Assembly (NCBI GenBank): GCA_949825065.1
Contig: OX463845.1
Span: 25,336,728-25,400,727, forward strand
Length of the DNA: 64,000 nt
Direction of reading: 5' to 3'
Source of the DNA: Odontocerum albicorne
Taxonomy: Eukaryota; Arthropoda; Insecta; Trichoptera; Odontoceridae
Shown: piece by piece, positions 36,331 to 47,739 of the stretch
Layout: every line of letters begins with the position of its first letter
Numbering within the stretch: the first letter of the stretch is position 1
Position numbers and translations under genes: made by a program
The notes under the pieces: generated by a model
Told to the model about the DNA's origin: nothing
Database searches by the model: none
What the model saw: only the letters and a program-made list of their open reading frames with translations

Positions 36331-38397
36331 AAAAAATATGTCGTATGAAAAATGTGTTTTTTGTTAGTGACAGTTTCTCGAGCGAAAAGTATGAAATTTC
36401 CGTCCATAACTAACAAATATTCACACATATTAAGTAGGTTTTGACGTTTTTTTTAAATCAAAAATACCGAAAAGCGTTTGAACCACACATATTCGTCTTG
36501 GTCCATTGATAATTCATGCATTTTTGTACGAAAAATGTGCTTTTGTTAGTCAAAATTCATTCAAACTGGAAAATATTGACGAAAATATTGAAAATTCGCA
36601 AAATTTGAGGGTTGGGACAAAAAACACGCAAATACGTTGAACAAATAATAATTATATCAAGATTTTATACGCTTTAATTGTTAAGTTGGTCGTCAATGGC
36701 AGTTTTTCGAGTGAAAAGTGTGAAATTTCCGTCGATTACTAACAAACGTTCTTACATAGTGGGCAGGTTTTGACATTTTCTATCATAAGAACCGCAAAGC
36801 GTTTGAACCACACACTTGTCTTCATTCGTTGATAATTCAAGCATTTTTGTACGAAAATTGTGTTTTTTGTTAGTCAAAATTCATTCAAACTTAAAAAATA
36901 TTTCTGCAAAATAATGAAATTTTGCAAAATTAGAGGTTTTGGACGAAAAACACGAAAATACGTTGAACAAAAAATTAATCTGTCGTTATTTTGTACATAT
37001 ATTCGCAAACTTGTACGTTAATAGCAGTTTGAGTTACAAGTATGAAGTTTCAGTATATTATGGAAAATATTGACGTACAACAAAGAAATTTGGCATAATT
37101 GGGACGAAGAACACGGAAAGACGTCGAACAAATCATAAATCTGTGGTGATTTTGAAGTTTCAGTATATTCATAAGGAATATTCATAAAAATTCAGCAGGT
37201 TTTGTATCACAATTGATGTCAATGCGTTTCGACTACACTTTTGTCTTGATTCATTATAATTCCAGCATTTTTGTACGAAAAATTGGTTTTTTGTTAATCA
37301 ATAGTAATAAAATTCGTACAAAAGGGAAAAAATGACGTAAAACAAAGAAATTTCGCAAAATTAGAGGTTGTCCCTGCCCTTACCTGTCCTTAGTTTGTAC
37401 ATATATTCGGAAACTTGTACGTCAATGCCAGTTTTTCGAGTGAAAAGTATAAAGTTTCAGTATATTACGAAAACTATTGACGTAAACCAAAGAAATTTCG
37501 CAAAATTAAAGGTTTGGGAAGAAAAATACGGAAACTCGTAGAACAAATCATAATTCTGTGGTGATTTTGAACATATATTCGTAAACCTGGTCGTTAATGG
37601 CAGTTTTTCGAGTAAAAAGTATGAAATTTCAAAATATTATGGAAAAAATTGACGTAAAACAATGAAGTTTCGCAAAATTTAGGATTTGGATCGAAAAAAA
37701 CGGAAACACGTGGAACAAAGCATAAATCTGTGGTGATTTTGAACAATAATTCTTAAACCTGGTCGTCAATGGCAGTTTTTCGAGTTAAAAGTATGAAGTT
37801 TAATATATTATTAAAGAAATGTTCATACACATTCAAGACGTTTGATATTACAATTGATGTCAATGTGTTTCTTCTACATTTTGGTCTTGATTCATTATAA
37901 TTCCAGCATTTCACACGAAAAATTGGTTTTTTGTTAATCAAAAGTAATAAAATTCATACAAAGGGGAAAAAATTGATGTAAAACAAAGAAATTTAGCTTA
38001 ATTAGAGGTTTGGGACGAAAAACACGAAAACACGTTGAACAAATAACGAACCTGACCTTATTTTGTACATATATTCGTAAACTTATACGTCCATGGCAGT
38101 TTTTCGAGTTAAAAGTATGAAGTTTAATATATTATTAAAGAAATGTTCATATACATTGAAGACGTTTGATAATAGAATTGATGTCAATGTGTTTCTACTA
38201 CATTTTGGTCTTGATTCATTAGAACTTATACGTCAATGCCAGTTTTTCGAGTAAAAAGTATAAAGTTTCAGTATACGAGTATTACGAAAAATATTGACGT
38301 AAACCAAAGAAAATTCACAAAATTAAAGGTTTGGAAGAAAAACACGGAAACTCGTAGAAAAAAATCATAATTCTGTGGTGATTTTGAACATTTGTTC
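36331..38397 (+). repeat. satellite array, left arm
   Basis: The landmark CAGTTTTTCGAGTGAAAAG recurs, with variants, near 36365, 36703, 37431, 37601, 37767, 38099 and 38240. Spacings are about 170 or about 332-336 bases. Long monomers carry an extra ~160-bp segment with ATCACAATTGATGTCAATG and TTGGTTTTTTGTTAATCAA. The first units (36.3-37.0 kb) are all long and diverged, reading GAAATTTCCGTCC where core units read GAAGTTTCAGTATAT. The arm is interrupted at 38398 by a piggyBac element. Confidence 0.9.
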
Positions 38398-40631
38398 TTA
38401 ACCCATTGCAACACAAAGCCGGTGAATCGCCGGCCAAGGTCACTTTGTCATTGATTCACTAAGCCGGCGTTTCGCCGGTTTGTCTTTGAGGTGATTTTTT
38501 TTACATAAAAACTGGATGACAATAAACTTTTTCTTAAAAATGACGTCAATGAGTATATTTCGGTTATTAATTTAATAATAAAATATAATAATCACAGTTG
38601 ATTTCACATTATTTATTACAAAATATAACGATATTTTGACATCTGTCAATACCTACAAAATGGCAGAACGCGCGCGTAAACAAACTCGTCGCGCTTGTAA
38701 TATTTCATCAAATGAGGATGAAATACAGCGAATACTTTTGGAAAGTGGCAGTGAGAATGAAGTTGATGAATATTCTAGTGATTCTAGTGATTTTACGCCT
38801 TCGAATAATGTTTTGGAGCATTCAAATAGTGGAAGTGATGTGTCAAGTGATAGTTCCATAGAACAGCATGTCGATCGAGAGATACCTCCCAAAAAAACTA
38901 AAAATGAAGAGTGGATTTGGAATGCTGATTCATCACAAATATCCAAAATAATATTTACGGGAGTACCAGGCTTGTGTCGATCAGTGGAAATGAGTTTAGG
39001 TCAGAATCCAACACCATATGACCTATTCAAAATTATTTTTAGTGACGATTTTTTTAAAGGAAATGCAGAGGAGACTAATAGGTTTGCGAAGCAAAAGCAT
39101 GCTATAAAACGTGATGATAAGTGGTTTGATGTAACTGCAGATGAAATACAAGCATTTTTTGGTATTTGCATAGTGCAAAGTTAAGTAAAAAAAGAATATC
39201 TTGAGATCATATTGGAGTGAAAGAAAAGTCACTGATACTCCATTTTTCAGAGGCATCATGCCATTCAAAAGGTTTGAAAAAATATTGTCAAATCTACATT
39301 TTTCAAACAATGACTATTTAGACAAATCAGATAAACTTTACAAAATCCGTCCAATAATAGAGCACTTCAAAAAGAAATTTATGAATTATCGGCCCACTGA
39401 AGAATTGTCAATTGACGAATCTTTGATGAAATTTCGTGGCCGTCTAAATTACGTACAGTTCAACAAATCCAAAAGGGTTAGGTTCGGTATAAAAATATAT
39501 AAAATTTGTGAATCAAGTTCAGGGTATTGTCTTGATTTTGAGATTTATACCGGCAAAAAATCAGACCCTTCATTACCAGCTAGTGAAGGGATTGTATATA
39601 AGCTGATGGAAGCGTACAATTCTGATGGATACACGTTGTTTTTGGACAACTGGTACAGTTCTCCAACATTATTTTTCAATTTGAAGAAGAGGAGAATAAA
39701 TGCCGTTGGAACCGTTCGATGCATGAGGAAGAATATGCCACCAACATATAGAATGAACAAAAAGAAGCAAAAATCGTTGAAACGTGGTGACGTAAATATT
39801 TTGTTCAGCCATGATATAGCTGCAATACGATCGATAGACAAAAATCCTATTCATCTGCTATCAACAATTCACCCACGTGTAGAAATGACAGACACTAGAA
39901 AAACTGACAGACAGACTGGCAATGCTTTGCAAAAACCCAAGGTTGTCATTGATTATAATCGTGGCATGGGTGGAGTTGATAGAAATGACCAATGCTTAGC
40001 TTCCTTTCCAATTATGCGGAGATACTCCGAGGGTTACAAGAAGATATTTTTTTACTTGGCAGACATGGCATTATACAATACATATGCGTTGCATAAAAAT
40101 ATCTCCGATGTAAAGAGAGTTTCATACGGTGACTATACATATGCGTTGCATAAAAAGATCGATGTAGCTGAGAGAATTTTTGAGCACATTACCCTACCAT
40201 CATACAACCGCCGTGGGAGAGTTTCAGGAGGAGTATGCCCTTTGCGGCTACAAGCATTGCAATGGGCACACTTTCCTAGGCGAATTCCACCAAATCCAGT
40301 CAAACAAAACCCATCAAGATTATGCAAAATGTGTTCCTTGAAGAAAAAGAAGAGCGAATCTCGATGGGAATGTGAGAAATGTTTGGTGGCTCTTCACGTG
40401 CCAGAATGTTTTAAATCCTATCACACCCTTCCAAAACTACCTGGCGACGAGCATTAATGATGCAGCTTACAAACAAAAAATGGTAAAACATAAAATTATG
40501 CTTTTATGTTTTACCATTATTATTTTATGTGTAATTTAATCTTAATGTTATTGTAATAAAAAAGGTGTCAAAATTAAATAGTGTGTTGTATGAACAAATG
40601 ATGTCTCTTAATTGGTGGTGCAATGGGTTAA
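38398..40631 (+). mobile_element. piggyBac transposon in satellite DNA
   Basis: TTAA at 38398-38401 and 40628-40631 flank a 2.23-kb element. Its left end reads CCCATTGCAACAC and its right end, reverse-complemented, CCCATTGCACCAC. GC-rich inverted words GCCGG/CCGGC lie just inside the left end (about 38419-38479). If the element and one TTAA are removed, the satellite reads continuously (TTCTTAAACCTGGTCGTCAA), as in uninterrupted units near 43349. The insertion was therefore clean and after the array formed. It carries a single transposase gene with a frameshift, so it is not autonomous as read here. Confidence 0.95.
38660..40457 (+). pseudogene. piggyBac transposase, one frameshift
   Basis: This DDE-type transposase excises and inserts at TTAA without leaving a footprint. 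The first part starts at the ATG at 38660 with a basic stretch, then an acidic Ser-rich N-terminus (GSENEVDEYSSDSSDF), and ends at a TAA at 39182-39184. The coding sequence continues in the next frame with RSYWSERKVTDTPFFRGIMP, so a one-base-class frameshift lies close to 39182. Catalytic aspartates are present in IDESLMKFRGR (codon at 39414), FLDNWYSSP (39645) and MGGVDRNDQ (39978). The C-terminus has a CxxC...CxxC...HxxxxC...H zinc-binding cluster (about 40320-40420). A 57-base-spaced direct repeat (CATATGCGTTGCATAAAAA at 40081 and 40138) lies in frame in the late catalytic region. Apart from the frameshift the gene is well preserved. Confidence 0.92.
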
Positions 40632-40878
40632 ACCTGGTCGTCAATGCCAGTTTTTCGAGTGAAAAGTACGAAGTTTCAGTATATTATGGAAGAAATTGAC
40701 GTAAAACAAAGAAATTTCGTAAAATTAAACGTTCGGGACGAAAAACACGGAAACTCGTAGAACAAATCATAGTTCTGTGGTGATTTTGTACTTATATTCG
40801 TAAACTTATACGTCAATGCCAGTTTTTCGAGTGAAAAGTATAAAGTTTCAATATATTACGAAAAATATTGACGTAAAC
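40632..40878 (+). repeat. satellite array, middle segment
   Basis: Two short monomers (landmark near 40651 and 40821, 170 apart) resume directly after the piggyBac right end. They stop inside the ATATTGACGTAAAC motif at about 40878, where foreign sequence begins. Confidence 0.9.
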
Positions 40879-40889
40879 GACAGAATTTT

Positions 40890-41170
40890 CTTTACCACGC
40901 CTTTCACTCAAATTAGCTTTGTATATTTCTTTCATTTGTCAATTTTCAAAGCATCTTAGAGTTCAGAAACTCTTCTTCATATTACTAAATACATTAGCCC
41001 AAGTTCACATTCTTCCCTAATCACTTTATTCCGTATTATGTCATAATTCGTCACTACATATTCTTCTCAATGCACGCATTTCTATAGCATTTATTTGGCT
41101 CCTATTTCTTTTTCTCTATACGCGTCTTTTTGCACGTTCTGTTTATACTCCAATGCATAAAACTTGCACA
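40890..41170 (-). pseudogene. LINE relic (family X) inside the satellite
   Basis: Minus-strand blocks TATGACATAATACGGAATAA and GAATGTGAACTTGGGCTAATG match the relics at about 61935-62000 (plus) and 20760-20830 (minus). It is noncoding now. It starts the 1.85-kb block that splits the satellite. Confidence 0.6.
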
Positions 41171-41265
41171 GCTATTTGTGATTAATATAGGATAGGTTTA
41201 AGAGAAATACATCTAAAGACAGTTTGATACAATGGAATTATTTTAGCACTGTGATAATAACAATA

Positions 41266-41592
41266 AAATTAACGGAGAACAATTTATACAGGGCTGTACG
41301 GAGAGCATTCTCTTGTCAAGAAATTAATGGAGTACAATTTTTACGGGCTGTACGGAGAGCATTCTCTTCTCAAGAAATTAATGGAAGACAATTTATACAG
41401 GGTTGTATGGAGAGCATTCTCTTCTCAAGAAATTAATGGATTACAATTTATACAGGACTGTACGGAGAGCATTGTCTTCTCAAGAAATTAACGGAGGACA
41501 ATTTATATAGGGCTGTACGGAGAGAATCCTCGTCTCCAGAAATAAACGAAAGACAATTTATACAGTGCTGTACGGAGAGCGTTCTCTTCTCA
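41266..41592 (+). repeat. 55-bp minisatellite, left half (~6 units)
   Basis: GGCTGTACGGAGAGCATTCT and variants start about every 55 bases (CTGTACGG at 41294, 41348, then near 41403, 41458, 41513 and 41568). The linker is CTCAAGAAATTAATGGA. The array is cut at 41592 by a LINE fragment and continues at 41974. Confidence 0.95.
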
Positions 41593-41973
41593 GTGTCATG
41601 TCAGGTCCCCCCAACGTTGAATATCACTTGAGAGTAGATATCTTTGTCCCCGGTAGCCCGAAAAAGATCTCCAACGCCCCTTATGCCAGTCCAATCACGT
41701 ATATTGCGGAGCCAAGAGATTTGCCTCCTGCCAACACCTCTTCGGTCCTCTATTTTGCCTTGGATGAGTAGGTGCAGTAATTTGTACTTGGCTCCTCTAA
41801 GTACATGGCCCAAGTAGGACACCTTGCGGATTTTAATATTAGTCAGCAACTCTCTATCAACTTTGGCTCTTTGAAGAACCCTTGTGTTGCTGACCATATA
41901 TCCGTCCAGGGTATCCGTAGCATTCTCCAATGAATCCACATTTCGAATGCTTCCTGTCGGTTTATACTATACA
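41593..41973 (-). pseudogene. 5'-truncated LINE ORF2 C-terminus inserted in the minisatellite
   Basis: On the minus strand a 112-codon frame (41939-41604) contains RELLTNIKIRKVSYLGHVLR, GRRQISWLRNIRDWTGI and a C-terminal FRATGD segment. This is the well-known segment that follows the RT domain of RTE-like insect LINEs. Just upstream, a different frame reads EAFEMW, the motif normally preceding it, so one frameshift is present. Both borders carry CTCA (41589-41592 and 41974-41977), fitting a short target duplication. Removing the insert and one CTCA restores a normal 55-bp unit. The insert is 381 bp. Confidence 0.85.
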
Positions 41974-42415
41974 CTCAAGAAATTAATGGAGTACAAATTA
42001 TACGGGCTGTACGGAGAGTATTCTCTTCTCAAGAAATTAATGAAGGACAATTCATACGGGGCTGTACGGAGAGCATTCTCTTATCAAGAAATTAATGGAA
42101 GACAATTTATACAGGGCTGTACGGAGAGCATTCTCTTCTCAAGAAATTAATGAATGATAATTTGGGCTGTACGGAGATCCTTCTCTTCTCAAGAAATTAA
42201 TGGATTACAATTTATACGGGCTGTACGGAGAGCATTCTCTTCTCAAGAAATTAATGGAAGATAATTTATATAGGGTTCTACGGAGAGCATTCTCTTCTCA
42301 AGAAATTTATGGAGGACAATTTATACAGGGCTGTACGGGGAGCATTCTCTTCTCAATAAATGAATGGAGGACAATTTATACAGGGCTGTACGAAGAGCAT
42401 TATCTTCTCAAGAAA
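41974..42415 (+). repeat. 55-bp minisatellite, right half (~8 units)
   Basis: This continues the 41266-41592 array with the same unit; one unit is shortened near 42160 and copies vary at several bases. Apparent open frames here are translations of the repeat. Confidence 0.95.
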
Positions 42416-42729
42416 TGCTTTAATTCATGTATGAACCAACCTTTATTAAAACAAATTATGAAAATAAAATGAGTTTAGTAAAGGGTGCACTGATGAGATT
42501 GAGTACTTCCTGAAATAAAGAAATTGTTGAACAAATAAAATTCATCCTAGCTTTTTGGCTTATGCGATATGGTATGGTATGGGGTAAAGTGACATTTTTG
42601 GAATTCATTCAACTTTATAAATTTCAAATTAATTTGCAATATGATATAAAGTGGATTGAAATATTAATTGACAAATAAAAATTATTTTAATAATCAACGA
42701 TATTCTTAATAAACCGTTAACAACAACAA

Positions 42730-45700
42730 GTGCAGAACGACGTAAAAAACATATATTTGTAAACTTCTACGTTGTGACGCCAGTTTTTCGAGTGAAAAGT
42801 ATAAAGTTTCAGCATATTACGAAAAATATTGACGTAAACCAAAGAAATTTCGCAAAATTAAAGGTTTGAGACGAAAAACACGGAAACTCGTAGAACAAAT
42901 CATAATTCTGTGGTGATTTTGAACATAAATTCTTAAAGCTGGTCGTCAATGCCAGTTTTTCGAGTGAAAAGTAAGAAGTTTCAGTATATTACTAAGAAAT
43001 GTTCATATATAAATTCAGGAGGTTTTAACGTTTTATATCACAATTGATGTCAATGCGTCAATGCAATGCAAAAATATTAACGTAAAACAAAGAAATTTCG
43101 CAAAATTAGAGGTTTGGACGAAAAACATGAAAACACGTTAAAAAAATAATGAACCTGACCTTGTTTTGTACATATATTCGTAACCTTCTCCGTTAATGCC
43201 AGTTTTTCGAGTGAAAAGTATAAAGTTTCAGTATATTACGAAAAATATTGACGTAAACCAAATGAATTTCGCAAAATTAAAGGTTTGGGACGAAAAACAC
43301 GAAAATTCGTATAACAAATCATAATTCTGTGGTGATTTTGAACATATGTTCTTAAACCTGGTCGTCAATGGCAGTTTTTCGAGTGAAAAGTACGAAGTTT
43401 CAGTATATTCTGGAAAAAATTGACGTCAAACAAAGAAATTTCGTAAAATTAAACGTTTGGGACGAAAACCACGGAAACTCGTAGAACAAATCATAATTTT
43501 ATGGTGATTTTGAACATATACTCGTAAACCTGGTCGTTAATGGCAGTTTTTCGAGTGAAAAGTAAGAAGTTTCAGAACATTATGGAAAAAATTTACGTAA
43601 AACAAAGAAATTTCGTAAAATTAAACGATTGGGACGAAAAACACGAAAACTCGTAGAACAAGTCATAATTCTGTGGTGATTTTGTACATAAATTCGTTAA
43701 CTTATACGTCAATGCCAGTTTTTCGAGTGAAAAGTTTCAGTACACTTTTGTCTCAATTCATCATAATTCCAACATTTTGGTACTAAAAATTGGTTTTTTG
43801 TTAATCAAAAGTAATAAAATTCATACAAAGTTGAAAAATATTAACGTAAAACAAAGAAATTTCGCAAAATTAGAGGTTTATGACGAAAAACACGAAAACA
43901 CAATGTACAAATAATGAACCGGTCATTAATTTGTACAATATATTCGTAAACTTATACGTCAATGCCAGTTTTTCGAGTGAGAAGTAAAAAGTTTCAGTAT
44001 ATTACGAAAAATATTGACGTAAAACAAAGGAATTTTGCAAAATTAAAGGTTTGGGACGAGAAACACGGAAACTCGTAGAACAAATCATAATTATGTGGTG
44101 ATTTTGAACAATAATTCTTAAACCTGGTCGTCAATGCCAATTTTTCGAGTGAAAAGTACAAAGTTGGAGTATATTACTAAGAAATGTTCATACAAATTCA
44201 GCAGGTTTTAACGTTTTATATCACAATTGATGTCAATGCGTTTCGACTACATTTTGTCCTTGATTCATTATAATTCCAACATTTTTGTACTAAAAATTGG
44301 TTTTTTGTTAATCAAAAGTAATAAAATTCATACAGAGTGGAAAAATATTAACGTAAAACAAAGAAATTTTGCAAAATTAGAGGTTTGGGACGAAAAACAC
44401 GGAAACTCGTGGAACAAATCATAATTCTGTGGTGATTTTGAACATATATTCGTAAACCTGGTCGTTAATGTCAGTTTTTCGAGTGAAAAGTATGAAGTTT
44501 CAGTATATTATGGAAAATATTGACGTATAACAAAGAAATTTCGCAAAATTTAAGATTTGGAACGAAAAACACGGAAACACATGGAACAAATCTTTAATCT
44601 GTGGTGATTTGAACATTAATTCTTAAACCGGGTCGGCAATGGCAGTTTTTCGAGTGAAAAGTAAGAAGTTTCAGAATATTATGGAAAAAATTTACGTAAA
44701 ACAAAGAAATTTCGTAAAATTAAACGATTGGGACGAAAAACACGAAAACTCGTAGAACAAGTCATAATTCTGTGGTGATTTTGTACATAAATTCGTTAAC
44801 TTATACGTCAATGCCAGTTTTTCGAGTGAAAAGTTTCAGTACACTTTTGTCTCAATTCATCATAATTCCAACATTTTGGTACTAAAAATTGGTTTTTTGT
44901 TAATCAAAAATAATAAAATAACAAGAGACGAAAAACACAGAAACTCGTGGAACAAATCATAATTCTATGGTGATTTTGAACATATATTCTTAAACCTGGT
45001 TGTTAATGCCAGTTTTTCGAGTGAAAAGTATAAAGTTTCAGTATATTACGAAAAATATTGACGTAAACCAAATGAATTTCGCAAAATTAAAGGTTTGGGA
45101 CGAAAAGTACGAAAATTCGTATAACAAATCATAATTCTGTGGTGATTTTGAACATATGTTCTTAAATCTGGTCGTCAATGCCAGTTTTTCGAGTGAAAAG
45201 TACGAAGTTTTAGTATATTCTGGAAAAAATTGACGTAAAACAAATAAATTTTGTAAAATTAAACGTTTGGGACGAAAAACACGAAAACTCGTAGAACAAG
45301 TCATAATTCTGTGGTGATTTTGTACATAAATTCGTTAACTTATACGTCAATGCCAGTTTTTCAAGTGAAAAGTTTCAGTACACTTTTGTCTCAATTCATC
45401 ATAATTCCAACATTTTGGTACTAAAAATTGGTTTTTTGTTAATCAAAAGTAATAAAATTCATACAAAGTTGAAAAATATTAACGTAAAACAAAGAAATTT
45501 CGCAAAATTAGAGGTTTATGACGAAAAACACGAAAACACAATGTACAAATAATGAACCGGTCATTTGTACAATATATTCGTAAACTTATACGTCAATGCC
45601 AGTTTTTCGAGTGAGAAGTATAAAGTGTCAGTATATTACGAAAAATATTGACGTAAAACAAAGGAATTTCGCAAAATTAAAGGTTTGGGACGAGAAACAC

Positions 45701-47345
45701 GGAAACTCGTAGAACAAATCATAATTCTGTGGTGATTTTGAACAATAACTCTTAAACCTGGTCGTCAATGCCAATTTTTCGAGTGAAAAGTATGAAGTTG
45801 GAGTATATTACTAAGAAATGTTCATACAAATTCAGCAGGTTTTAACGTTTTATATCACAATTGATGTCAATGCGTTTCGACTACATTTTGTCCTTGATTC
45901 ATTATAATTCTAACATTTTTGTACTAAAAATTGGTTTTTTGTTAATCAAAAGTAATAAAATTCATACAGAGTGGAAAAATATTAACGTAAAACAAAGAAA
46001 TTTTGCAAAATTAGAAACGAAAAACTTTCACTCGAAAAACGAAAAACACGGAAACTCGTGGAACAAATCATAATTCTGTGGTGATTTTGAACATATATTC
46101 GTAAACCTGGTCGTTAATGTCAGTTTTTCGAGTGAAAAGTATGAAGTTTCAGTATATTATGGAAAATATTGACGTATAACAAAGAAATTTCGCAAAATTT
46201 AAGATTTGGAAAGAAAAACACGGAAACACATGGAACAAATCTTTAATCTGTGGTGATTTGAACATTAATTCTTAAACCGGGTCGGCAATGGCAGTTTTTC
46301 GAGTGAAAAGCATGAAGTTTCAGTATATTACTTAGAAATGTCCATACACATTCAAGTGGTTTGATATCACAATTGATGTCAATGCGTTTCGACTACATTT
46401 TGTCCTTGATTCATTATAATTCTAACATTTTTGTACTAAAAATTGGTTTTTTGTTAATCAAAAGTAATAAAATTCATACAGAGTGGAAAAATATTAACGT
46501 AAAACAAAGAAATTTTGCAAAATTAGAGGTTTGGGACGAAAAACACGGAAACTCGTGGAACAAATCATAATTCTGTGGTGATTTTGAACATATATTCGTA
46601 AACCTGGTCGTTAATGTCAGTTTTTCGAGTGAAAAGTATGAAGTTTCAGTATATTATGGAAAATATTGACGTATAACAAAGAAATTTCGCAATATTTAAG
46701 ATTTGGAAAGAAAAACACGGAAACACATGGAACAAATCTTTAATCTGTGGTGATTTGAACATTAATTCTTAAACCGGGTCGGCAATGGCAGTTTTTCGAG
46801 TGAAAAGCATGAAGTTTCAGTATATTACTTAGAAATGTCCATACACATTCAAGTGGTTTGATATCACAATTGATGTCAATGTGTTTCTACTACATTTTTG
46901 TCTTGATTCATTATAATTCCAGCATTTTTGTACGAAAAATTGATTTTTTGTTTATCAAAAGTAATAAAATTCATACAAAGTGTGAATTTTATTAATTTTA
47001 TTATGTTTTATATTACAATTGATGTCAATGCGTTTCTCTACTACACTTTTGTTTTGATTTATAATAATTCTAGCATTTTGTACGAAGAATTGTTTTTTTA
47101 GTCAAAAGTAATAAAATTTATACCAAGTGGATTTTTTTTAATGTAAAACGAAGAAATTTTGCAAAATTTGAGGTTTGGGACGAAAAACACGAAAACACGT
47201 GGAACAAATCATAATTCTCTGGTGATTTTGTGCATATATTTGTAAACTTGGTCGTCAATGACGGTTTTCGGGTGAAAAGTGTGAAATTTCCGTCCATTAC
47301 TAAGAAAGGTTCTTACATATTTAGCAGGTTTTGACGTTTTATACA
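42730..47345 (+). repeat. satellite array, right arm (~170- and ~330-bp monomers)
   Basis: The landmark CAGTTTTTCGAGTGAAAAG occurs, with variants, near 42783, 42955, 43201, 43373, 43542, 43709, 43968, 44139, 44472, 44645, 44817, 45012, 45185, 45356, 45602, 45774, 46123, 46295, 46620, 46791 and 47258. Short spacings are 168-172 bases and long ones about 325-333; a few intermediate ones reflect deletions. Higher-order duplications are visible (46076-46395 versus 46573-46892; 43190-44900 versus 45000-46600). The last unit (47230-47345) again has the GAAATTTCCGTCC variant of the left edge. Open frames of 65-70 codons at 44227, 45861 and 46361 are satellite translations, not genes. Confidence 0.95.
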
Positions 47346-47563
47346 TGACATGAAACACACCACATGCCCTTTTTAGAATGGACAACCTTAAGAATTCTTT
47401 TCGGAACCTTGCCGCGAACCGAGCTGCGAATCAATGATTACTTGCAAGAAAACCCGTTCGTTCTCGCGTCAAACACTAATGGTGACATCAAGTTTTTGCA
47501 ATTTAAACTAACATATGTTTAAATTTTCAAGGTAATATTACACCCTCCATGAACTAGTTTTTA

Positions 47564-47735
47564 ATAGGTGTAGGTGTACATCTGTCTAGAGCGTTTAATA
47601 GGTGTAGGTGTACATCTGTCCAGAGCGTTTAATAGGTGTAGGTGTACATCTGTCCAGAGCGTTTAATAGGTGTAGGTGTACATCTGTCCAGAGCGTTTAA
47701 TAGGTGTAGGTGTACATCTGTCCAGAGCGTTTTGA
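47564..47735 (+). repeat. 34-bp minisatellite, 5 copies
   Basis: TAATAGGTGTAGGTGTACAT recurs every 34 bases, with CTGTCCAGAGCGTT completing the unit. The first unit has CTGTCTAGAGC. The others look identical. Confidence 0.95.
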
Positions 47736-47739
47736 GTTC

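Noticed and set aside
38653..40327. Minus-strand open frames opposite the piggyBac gene
   Set aside because: They are shadows of the transposase coding frames, with no motifs of their own.
44227..46570. Three nearly identical 65-70-codon open frames
   Set aside because: They coincide with long satellite monomers and are repeated with them. They are by-products of the array.
36331..47345. A CENP-B box inside the satellite monomer
   Set aside because: I compared the TTCG/CGGG-bearing words (such as GACGAAAAACACGGAAAC) with the CENP-B box pattern on both strands and the essential positions do not line up.
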